A stretch of 64,000 nucleotides of DNA, from assembly GCA_963668445.1 (NCBI GenBank), contig OY764335.1, positions 1,302,001 through 1,366,000 of the forward strand, in the 5' to 3' direction. This stretch comes from Poriferisulfidus sp963668445. Its GTDB lineage: Bacteria > Pseudomonadota > Gammaproteobacteria > Poriferisulfidales > Poriferisulfidaceae. The notes below the pieces were generated by a model, which saw only the letters and a list, made by a program, of their open reading frames with translations, had not been told where the DNA came from and made no database searches. The translations under genes and the position numbers were made by a program. Positions within the stretch are counted from its first letter, which is position 1. Every line of letters begins with the position of its first letter. Shown here in pieces: positions 57,295-64,000 of this stretch.

Positions 57295-57723
57295 ATGCGA
57301 CACGCACTTGCTTCCCTTCTGGCACTGGCGCTCGGCGCAACCGCCGCGCCGCTCGGCGCCGAAATGCCTCGCCAACCGGCCGCGGAAGGCGCCGAACTGT
57401 ATTTCATCACCCCGGCGGACGGCGCAACCGTCGCCTCGCCCCTCCAAATCTCGTTCGGCCTGCGCGGCATGGGCGTCGCGCCCGCCGGCGTGAATCAGCC
57501 GAATACGGGGCACCATCATCTGCTGATCAATGCGCCCGACATCGATCTCGGCATGCCGCTGCCAAAGACCGATCAGGTGCGCCATTTCGGCGGCGGGCAG
57601 ACCGAGACGAGCCTGACGCTGGAGCCCGGCGAATACACTTTGCAGCTGGTGCTGGGGGACTATGCGCACATTCCGCACGACCCGCCCATCGTGTCGGACA
57701 CGATCACCGTCACCGTCGAATAG
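57295..57723 (+). CDS. periplasmic DUF4399 protein
   Basis: 142 residues with a signal peptide (residues 1-22, LASLLALALGATAAPLGA). The mature part has YFITPADGATVASPLQISFGL, NTGHHHLLIN and LGDYAHIPHDPPIVSDTITVTV, matching DUF4399; the His cluster suggests metal binding. Function unknown. In the dsbB unit. Convergent with hemF, zero gap. Confidence 0.88.
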   Translation: MRHALASLLALALGATAAPLGAEMPRQPAAEGAELYFITPADGATVASPLQISFGLRGMGVAPAGVNQPNTGHHHLLINAPDIDLGMPLPKTDQVRHFGGGQTETSLTLEPGEYTLQLVLGDYAHIPHDPPIVSDTITVTVE

Positions 57724-58632
57724 TCAACTCCAGTCGCGGGAGCCCAGAAAGCGTTCGGCCAAGGCCGCTTCCGCCGAGCCGGGCTCGGGCCGGTAGTCGT
57801 ATGTCCAGCCGCAATCCGGCGGCAGCGACATCAGAATGGATTCCGCACGCCGGCTGTTCTGCAAGCCGAACAGCGTGCCGCGATCGTACAGCAGGTTGAA
57901 CTCCGCATAGCGGCCGCGCCGGTACTTTTGGAAAGCCCGTTCGCGGTCGCCGTACGGCGTATTGCCGCGACGCTGCACGATCGGCAGATACGCTTCCAGA
58001 AACGCCACCGCCACCTCCTGCATGAACGCGAACGTCCTCGAGAACCCCCATGCGTTCAAATCGTCGAAGAACAGCCCGCCGATGCCTCGCGTCTCACCGC
58101 GATGCGGCAAGTAAAAGTATTCGTCGCACCACTGCTTGAAGCGCGGATACGCGTCCGCGCCGAACGGCGCGCACGCCGCCCGGGCCCGGGCATGCCACGC
58201 CCGCGCATCTTCGTCGAAGCCGTAATACGGCGTCAGGTCAAAGCCGCCGCCGAACCACCACCGCTCCTCCTCCGCCGTCCGCGCTGAAAAAAAACGGACA
58301 TTGCAATGCGCGGCCGGTACATAAGGATTGCGCGGATGCGCGACGATGGATACGCCCGTCGCCGTGAACGGCTGCCCGGCCAATTCCGGATGCCGTTCGG
58401 TCGCCGCCGGCGGCAAGGCCGGACCGACCACCCGGGAGAAATTCACGCCGGCCTTCTCCAGCACGTCGCCGCCTTCCAGCACGCATGTGCAGCCGAAACT
58501 GGAATCGTCCTGCTGCCAAGGATCCTGCCGGAAGCGGGCCTGCCGCTCCAGTTCCTCGAAAGCCGCGACCGCAGAGTCCTGGTACTGCTCCAGATACCGG
58601 CGCACGGCTTCCGCATCCACGCGGCTGCTCAT
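57724..58632 (-). CDS. hemF: oxygen-dependent coproporphyrinogen III oxidase
   Basis: 302 residues from MSSRVDAEAVRRYLEQYQ. Family blocks: CVLEGGDVLEKAGVNFSRV, VHPRNPY-like HPRNPYVPAAHCNVRFF, WWFGGGFDLTPYYGFDED, RGIGGLFFDDLN, YAEFNLLYDRGTLFGLQ. Oxygen-dependent step of heme synthesis, so aerobic growth is expected. Its ATG overlaps the tsaC stop (ATGA). Confidence 0.97.
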   Translation of the reverse strand: MSSRVDAEAVRRYLEQYQDSAVAAFEELERQARFRQDPWQQDDSSFGCTCVLEGGDVLEKAGVNFSRVVGPALPPAATERHPELAGQPFTATGVSIVAHPRNPYVPAAHCNVRFFSARTAEEERWWFGGGFDLTPYYGFDEDARAWHARARAACAPFGADAYPRFKQWCDEYFYLPHRGETRGIGGLFFDDLNAWGFSRTFAFMQEVAVAFLEAYLPIVQRRGNTPYGDRERAFQKYRRGRYAEFNLLYDRGTLFGLQNSRRAESILMSLPPDCGWTYDYRPEPGSAEAALAERFLGSRDWS

Positions 58633-59195
58633 GCCGGCCCCGCTTGACGCACAACGGCGCCCGTCGCCAGATCCCGGATTTCGCTGGGCCCGGAAGCCGC
58701 ACCCAATGCGCCTTCCACGATCCCATCGATGCCCGCTCCGAACATGTCCCGCACCGCCTCCGCGCTGCGGGCCGGCGGGCCGCCTTGCCGGTTGGCGCTG
58801 GTCGACACCAGAGGCCCGACTTGCCGACACAGCGCACGGCACAGCGGATGGCGCGTGATGCGCACTGCCTGAGTCGCGTGTTCGCCGCGCAACAGTTCGG
58901 AGGTGGCCGCAGCCGGCACCAGCCAGGTCACCGGGTCGCCCGGACGCCCCAAGCGCTCCCGCTGAACTTCGGTCAAGGGCTGCACGTACGGTTCCAAATC
59001 GGCGCAGCAGGCCGCGATGAGGATGAGCCCCTTGCTCGGATCGCGCTGCTTGATCTCCAGAAGGCGGCGCACGGCCTCCAGCCGGTCGGGGAGGCAACCC
59101 AAGCCCCAGACACCTTCGGTCGGATACGCGAGAACCTTCCCGCCTTGCAATGCCGCAATGCCTTGCTCAAGGTTCAGCATCCGGCAGTCCGGCAT
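58629..59195 (-). CDS. tsaC: L-threonylcarbamoyladenylate synthase (TsaC/YrdC)
   Basis: 188 residues. Sua5/YciO/YrdC fold: LQGGKVLAYPTEGVWGLGC near the start, IKQRDPSKGLILIA, then VTWLVPAA and STSANRQGGPPA. First step of the t6A modification of tRNA position 37. Sits between topA and hemF, a conserved gammaproteobacterial order. The start at 59195 is chosen five bases after the topA stop. Confidence 0.95.
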   Translation of the reverse strand: MPDCRMLNLEQGIAALQGGKVLAYPTEGVWGLGCLPDRLEAVRRLLEIKQRDPSKGLILIAACCADLEPYVQPLTEVQRERLGRPGDPVTWLVPAAATSELLRGEHATQAVRITRHPLCRALCRQVGPLVSTSANRQGGPPARSAEAVRDMFGAGIDGIVEGALGAASGPSEIRDLATGAVVRQAGPA

Positions 59196-59200
59196 CGAGC

Positions 59201-61498
59201 TCAAGTTTTGCGCTTCTTCTTGGAAGCAGCGAGCTTGCGCGACGTCCGCCGTTTTCGTGCCGGCGCCGCCGCAAGACATTCTTCGCATTCCTGCTGCGTC
59301 AGTTCGGCCGGCTCCTTGCCCTGGGGCACTTTCGCGTTGCGCGTGCCGTCCGTAATGTAGGGCCCGTAGCGCCCGTTGAGCACCTGAATCGCGCCGAAGT
59401 CCTGCAGTACGCGATTCGCCTCCTGCCGCTTGTGCTCGGCGACCAGTTCCGCCGCCCGCTCGAACGTCACGGTCAACGGGTCTTCGCCCTCCGGCAGCGA
59501 CACGAACTTCTTCGGACCGTATCTGATGTATGGGCCGTAGCGCCCGGCATTCGCCTCGACCGGCTCGCCATCGTCGCCGACTCCCAAGCGGCGCGGCAAC
59601 TTCAGCAGATCCAGCGCTTCTTCGAGGGTCAACGTCTCGAAATCCTGCCCGTCGCGCAAGCTGGCGAAGCGCGGCTTCTCCTCGTCTTCCCGGTCGCCCA
59701 CTTGCACGAACGGCCCGTAGCGTCCCACGCGTACGCGCACCGGCTTGCCGGATTCAGGATCGGTGCCCAGTTCGCGCATCATCTGCGCATCACTGCGCGA
59801 TACGGACGCACTCTTGTCCTCCAGCAGGCCGGAAAACGGCTGCCAGAACGAATCGACGACAGGCACCCACGCCGTCTCCCCGCGCGCCACCCCGTCCAGC
59901 GAATCCTCCATCTGCGCGGTGAACTCGTAATCGACGTACGTCGCGAAGTGGTCCGTCAGAAACTTGCAGACCGCCTTGCCGATCGCAGTCGGGTAGAACG
60001 TCCGGTTGTCCAGCTCCGCGTACTTGCGGGTCACCAGCTTGGTCATCGTATCCGCATAGGTGGACGGCCGGCCGATGCCGTTCTCTTCGAGATTCTTGAC
60101 CAGCGACGCCTCGGTATAGCGCGGCGGCGGCTCCGTGAAATGCTGGTTCGCCTCCGCTTCGCGCAAATCGATCCGATCGCCCTCGCGCAGTTCCGGCAGG
60201 TAGCGCTCGTCGCTGAGCACATTGATATCGGCTCCTTCCCGATACGCCTGCATGAAGCCCGGCACCCGCACATGCGAGCCGGTCGCCCGCAGCAGCGCCT
60301 GCGCCCCGGCCGCGATATCCACGGCGACCTGGTCGATGACGGCCGGAATCATTTGGCTGGCCACCGCGCGCTTCCAGATCAGTCCGTAAAGCTTCCGCTG
60401 GTCGGCTGCCGCCGCCAACAGGTTCGACGGCTCCCGCGAGGACTGCGTCGGACGGATCGCCTCATGCGCCTCTTGCGCGTTGCGCGTCCGGGTCTTGAAC
60501 TGCCGCGGCTTCTCCGGCAGTTGGTCCTGTCCGTAGCGCTGCGCAACGGTCGCACGCAGATCCTTCAGCGCCGTGGCCGACAGCGTCACGGAATCGGTGC
60601 GCATGTAGGTGATGTGCCCGGCCTCGTACAGCTGCTGCGCAACCTGCATGGTCTTTTTGGCGGAGAACCGCAGCTTGCGGGATGCCTCCTGCTGCAAGGT
60701 CGAGGTCGTGAACGGCGGCGCCGGATGGCGGCGGCGCTCCTTGCGCGCCACGGCGGCGACCGCCAACTGCGCCGCATGCATCCGAACCTCGTCGCAAGCC
60801 TCTTGCGCCTGCGCCGCGTTCGCCAGATCGAACTTCTTCAAGGTCTTGCCGCCGAACGCATGCAGCTTCGCCGAAAACTCCTGCCCGTTCTGCGCCAGCA
60901 CCGCGTCCACCGTCCAGTATTCCTGCGGCTCGAACGCTTCGATTTCCATTTCGCGCCCGACGATCATGCGCAGCGCCGGACTCTGTACGCGCCCGGCCGA
61001 CAATTTCGGCGCGATCTTCCGCCACAGCAGCGGCGACAGGTTGAAGCCGAACAAATGATCGATGGCGCGCCGCGCCTGATAGGCGCCGACCAGCGCATCG
61101 GACAACTCGCGGGGATGCTGCAAGGCGTGCGTGACCGCCTCGCGGGTGATCTCGTGGAAGACGATCCGGTAGGTCTTCTTGCCGGCAAGCTTCTTGCGCT
61201 TCTTCAGGAGTTCGAACAGCGACCATGAGATCGCCTCGCCCTCACGGTCCGGGTCGGAGGCCAAGTACAGGGCGTCGCACTCCTGCAAGGCGCCGGCGAT
61301 CTTGCGCAAATGCTTTTCGCTCTGCGGCGCCACTTGATATTTGAGCGCATAGCCGTTGCCGGTATCGACCGCACCGTCCTTCGGCACCAGATCCTGCACA
61401 TGGCCGTAAGAGGCCAGCACCTGGAAGCCCGGCCCCAAGTACTTCTCGATGGTTTTGGCCTTGGACGGCGATTCGACGACAACGAGGCTATTGGGCAT
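59201..61498 (-). CDS. topA: DNA topoisomerase I
   Basis: 765 residues from MPNSLVVVESPSKAKTIEKYL (Toprim domain). Type IA core with active-site Tyr in HITYMRTDSVTLS, GRVQSPALRMIVGREME. The C-terminal third has repeated GRYGPYI-type units (GRYGPFVQVGD, GRYGPYIRYGPKKF, GRYGPYITDGTRN) and a Lys/Arg-rich tail; the Cys4 zinc fingers of E. coli TopA are absent. Relaxes negative supercoils. Confidence 0.97.
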   Translation of the reverse strand: MPNSLVVVESPSKAKTIEKYLGPGFQVLASYGHVQDLVPKDGAVDTGNGYALKYQVAPQSEKHLRKIAGALQECDALYLASDPDREGEAISWSLFELLKKRKKLAGKKTYRIVFHEITREAVTHALQHPRELSDALVGAYQARRAIDHLFGFNLSPLLWRKIAPKLSAGRVQSPALRMIVGREMEIEAFEPQEYWTVDAVLAQNGQEFSAKLHAFGGKTLKKFDLANAAQAQEACDEVRMHAAQLAVAAVARKERRRHPAPPFTTSTLQQEASRKLRFSAKKTMQVAQQLYEAGHITYMRTDSVTLSATALKDLRATVAQRYGQDQLPEKPRQFKTRTRNAQEAHEAIRPTQSSREPSNLLAAAADQRKLYGLIWKRAVASQMIPAVIDQVAVDIAAGAQALLRATGSHVRVPGFMQAYREGADINVLSDERYLPELREGDRIDLREAEANQHFTEPPPRYTEASLVKNLEENGIGRPSTYADTMTKLVTRKYAELDNRTFYPTAIGKAVCKFLTDHFATYVDYEFTAQMEDSLDGVARGETAWVPVVDSFWQPFSGLLEDKSASVSRSDAQMMRELGTDPESGKPVRVRVGRYGPFVQVGDREDEEKPRFASLRDGQDFETLTLEEALDLLKLPRRLGVGDDGEPVEANAGRYGPYIRYGPKKFVSLPEGEDPLTVTFERAAELVAEHKRQEANRVLQDFGAIQVLNGRYGPYITDGTRNAKVPQGKEPAELTQQECEECLAAAPARKRRTSRKLAASKKKRKT

Positions 61499-61587
61499 GC
61501 GCGGAACAATGTGGCGAAGCAATGGCGGACTGCGGGCGGCCGCGGCCGCCTCTCTTTAAATATATAGCAGATTGCAAGGCCGGCAGG

Positions 61588-62301
61588 TCAGCGGCCCGTG
61601 CACCATGCCAGCGGACTGCGCACCCGATCGCCCGGCGCGGCCTGCGCCTCTGGCCCCAGCAACACCGCGTAACTGTACTGCGGAAGTACCGCCGCCGTCA
61701 TGGCTCGCAGCCCGCCCGCCGCATCCCGGTCGTTGCCGGCCGGCGCCACGTGCAAGGCCGTGCCAACCTGCAGAAAGTCGCGGCCGCCCGTATCCAGACG
61801 GATCACTGCCGCCGGGCGCGTGTCCGTGCGCGGCCAGAAACCCGTCACTCGGGCCTCAACCGCCCGCAGGGGCTCGCTCGGAACCAGCTGCGCCACATCC
61901 ACGGCAAGATGCAGCGGCGGATGCGTGCCGGGATCCGGAAGGAATACGAACGGCGCAATGTCGCGAGCCGAATACGCCGCCAACTCTCTGGCGTGCGGCC
62001 GGTCGCCATCGCCGCGCCGCACCCGCTGCACCCAGCTGCGGCCTTCGATTCGCACGCGCACCAGCAGGTCCCCGGAACCGATCGGAACAGGCGGCGCATA
62101 GCCGGGCCACGGGCACCACACCTTGGGCCAGAAGTTCTCATGCCGCACGAACTGCGCGGCCGCATGACGTTCGTCTTCGCCCTGCCGCACCACGTAGGTG
62201 TGCGGCGCATCGACCCGGAACCAGCGCGCTGCCACATCGGACGCCGGCATGGCAGGCAGCGGAAACAATACGAGCAGAAGAACGAGGCCGAGGGCACCCA
62301 T
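61588..62301 (-). CDS. LysM-like exported protein upstream of topA
   Basis: 237 residues from MGALGLVLLLVLFPLPAMPA, a signal peptide. The mature start APHTYVVRQGEDERHAAAQF resembles a LysM repeat, followed by FWPKVWCPWPGYAPPVPIGSGDLL. Matches the LysM protein commonly found before dprA and topA; it may bind peptidoglycan. Here dprA is missing between it and topA. Confidence 0.75.
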   Translation of the reverse strand: MGALGLVLLLVLFPLPAMPASDVAARWFRVDAPHTYVVRQGEDERHAAAQFVRHENFWPKVWCPWPGYAPPVPIGSGDLLVRVRIEGRSWVQRVRRGDGDRPHARELAAYSARDIAPFVFLPDPGTHPPLHLAVDVAQLVPSEPLRAVEARVTGFWPRTDTRPAAVIRLDTGGRDFLQVGTALHVAPAGNDRDAAGGLRAMTAAVLPQYSYAVLLGPEAQAAPGDRVRSPLAWCTGR

Positions 62302-62710
62302 GCAGGCAATTTTAGGGGATTGCGTGCATGGCTCGCCACGCGCCGATAAAACGCCCCGCCTGTCGAAGGCGGAGCGCACATGCCGTGTCGCGACTTTCAG
62401 GGGGAACGCACACGGGACGCGGCTGCGGCTTTCGCCGCCCATACGGCGTGGCGTCAAGACACAATGCCGTGTATGCGTGTCCTGCCATGCCTTGGGAAGC
62501 GTGGTTAGCCATGCGTGCAAGTTCCCGATTTTATCCGCACCGAGCCTGTCGCAACGGCGGCCGAACCGCGCGAAATCTCGTGCGAATGCTATTATTGCGC
62601 TCCGCTCCTCGCTTGCGCCATGACCTTCTTGCTCTGGATGCCATTCCCTTGCCGGGGCTTCCGCCTCGCCGCCGCAGTCGCGGCTATGCGAATCCGAATG
62701 GCCTGATGCC
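62302..62710. other. intergenic region, divergent promoters
   Basis: Between the LysM gene (minus) and argS (plus). A TATTAT box near 62592 may serve argS. No convincing gene; a 63-codon plus-strand ORF at 62515 lacks family features. Confidence 0.45.
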
Positions 62711-64000
62711 ATGAAAGATGCACTCGGCGACGTTCTGGCTCAGGCTTGGCGCGACCTGCACGCCCGGCAGGAGCTGCCGCCTGTAGATCCTGCTCGCATC
62801 GAGGTCATGCCGACCCGGGATCCGAAGCACGGCGACTACGCCTCCAATCTGGCGCTGGTGCTGGCCCGCGAAACCGCATTCGACGCCCGTACGCTGGCGG
62901 GCAAGATCGTGGCGCAGCTGCCGCCGCATCCGGGCGTACGGCAGGCGACCGTCGCCGGCCCCGGCTTCATCAACTTCCAATTGCACGAGCAGGCCAAATC
63001 CGAAGTCATCGAGCAGATTCTGACGCACGGCTCCAACTACGGCACCCGCCCGCCCGGCAGCCGGCAACGCATCCTGATCGAATACGTCTCGGCCAATCCG
63101 ACCGGCCCGCTGCATGTCGGCCATGGCCGCGGCGCGGCGCTCGGCTCATGCCTCGCCCGCCTGTTGACGGCGGCCGGGCACACGGTCGAATGCGAGTATT
63201 TCATCAACGACTCCGGTCGGCAGATGGACATTCTGGCTCTGTCCGTCTGGCTGCGCTATCTGGAGTTTTGCGGCGAGCCGGTTGACTTCCCGAAGGCGGG
63301 CTATCAGGGCGACTATGTGCTGGACATTGCCGCCGACGTGCACCGCGAGCACGGCGACGCATGGCACCGGCCTTTCGAGAGCATTCTGGAAGGCGCGCCC
63401 GACGACGGCCCGGACGACGACGGGCATCAGGCGCATCTGGATTTCCTGATCCTGCATGCCCAGGATCTTCTGGACGCAGCCTCCTGGCGCCATCTGGCCG
63501 AAACCGCCTGCGCGACGCTGCTGGCGCGCATCCGCCGCGATCTGGACGACTTCGGAGCCCGCTTCGACCGCTGGCAATCCGAACGGGCCCTGCTGGAAAG
63601 CGGCACCGTCGAACGGGTGCTGGAACAGTTGCAGCAAGCCGGACACTTGTACGAACTGGAAGGCGCGCAATGGTTCCGCGCCAGCGAATTCGGCGACGAG
63701 AAAGACCGCGTCATCCGCCGCAGCAACGGGCAGTGGACGTACTTCGCGCTGGACATCGCCTACCATGCCGACAAGCTGGGCCGCGGCTACGGCACCGTCA
63801 TCAATGTCTGGGGCGCGGACCATCACGGCTATGCGGCCCGCATGCATGCAGCGGTGCAGGCTCTGGGTGCCGACCCGGCGCGGCTGGAAATCCGGCTGGT
63901 GCAATTCGCCACCCTCTATCGCAAACGCGAAAAAATGCCCATGTCCACGCGTGCCGGGCAATTCGTCACCCTGCAGGCCCTGCAGCGCGAAGTGGGCCGG
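62711..64000 (+). CDS. argS: arginyl-tRNA synthetase (partial, runs off window)
   Basis: 430 codons with no stop before the window ends. Starts MKDALGDVLAQAWRDLHARQ. Class I synthetase: the N-terminal additional domain (DPKHGDYASNLALVLA), HIGH-type motif HVGHGRG at 135-141 (VSANPTGPLHVGHGRGAAL), ALDIAYHADKL and the KMSKS-type loop KMPMSTRAGQFV near residue 405. Charges tRNA-Arg. C-terminal anticodon-binding domain lies outside. Confidence 0.96.
   Translation, partial: MKDALGDVLAQAWRDLHARQELPPVDPARIEVMPTRDPKHGDYASNLALVLARETAFDARTLAGKIVAQLPPHPGVRQATVAGPGFINFQLHEQAKSEVIEQILTHGSNYGTRPPGSRQRILIEYVSANPTGPLHVGHGRGAALGSCLARLLTAAGHTVECEYFINDSGRQMDILALSVWLRYLEFCGEPVDFPKAGYQGDYVLDIAADVHREHGDAWHRPFESILEGAPDDGPDDDGHQAHLDFLILHAQDLLDAASWRHLAETACATLLARIRRDLDDFGARFDRWQSERALLESGTVERVLEQLQQAGHLYELEGAQWFRASEFGDEKDRVIRRSNGQWTYFALDIAYHADKLGRGYGTVINVWGADHHGYAARMHAAVQALGADPARLEIRLVQFATLYRKREKMPMSTRAGQFVTLQALQREVGR

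Noticed and set aside
59150..61228. 692-codon plus-strand open frame opposite topA
   Set aside because: Antisense shadow of topA, Arg/His/Leu-rich with no motifs.

Overview
The window is GC-rich (about 60% or more by eye) and carries gene orders and families typical of Gammaproteobacteria: 16S-tRNA-Ile-tRNA-Ala-23S, carA/carB/greA, grpE-dnaK-dnaJ-dapB, nadK-recN-bamE, ratA-rnfH, xthA/pyrE, and topA-tsaC-hemF. I cannot name the genus from sequence alone. Many promoters have a recognisable TATAAT or TACAAT box, and core genes are closely packed with ATGA or TGATG overlaps.

Layout. 1-2300: start of a ribosomal RNA operon on the minus strand. 2300-5160: an IS481-like element next to the rRNA promoter region, then a frameshifted AlbA/Schlafen-type regulator with a small coupled ORF. 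5250-12440: carA - DUF488 protein - partner - carB - greA - TPR protein, minus strand. The DUF488 pair sits between carA and carB. 12540-24310: a defence and toxin-antitoxin island (MNT/HEPN, HicB with a dead hicA, VapBC, orphan XRE regulator, Fic protein, and a complete type II-C CRISPR-Cas9 locus with 31 repeats and its tracrRNA). The island lies where many proteobacteria have dapB next to carA. 24312-29050: tRNA-Ser, then dapB, dnaJ, dnaK and grpE with a likely sigma-32 promoter. 29170-33110: MntA/HepT pair, nadK, recN, bamE.

33240-38000: a 26-bp perfect palindrome, rnfH, ratA, a sodium-dependent transporter, a Bax-inhibitor-1 protein, a DUF4242 protein, grxD and rnt. 38300-41600: PLP decarboxylase and aldehyde dehydrogenase tail to tail, bordered by a wrecked copy of the same IS family. 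41670-43900: argG, mlaA and a small protein. 44100-46490: an outer-membrane beta-barrel protein whose 5' end contains a 21-bp G/C homopolymer and two out-of-frame ATGs in direct repeats; this looks like a phase-variable surface protein, OFF as sequenced. 46690-56580: slyD, a penicillin-acylase-family hydrolase, an orphan CbbQ-type AAA+ ATPase, an AmpG-like permease, xthA, pyrE, aroE, hemB, and a membrane-anchored coiled-coil protein made of 14 copies of an 18-residue repeat. 56780-64000: dsbB, a DUF4399 protein, hemF, tsaC, topA, a LysM-like protein, and argS running off the end.

The strongest candidates for new biology are the CRISPR-Cas9 locus (bipartite anti-repeat, possible repeat-derived promoter facing cas9, array-end hairpin, small ORF antisense to tracrRNA), the phase-variable barrel protein with two alternative starts, and the DUF488 module translated inside the carAB operon.
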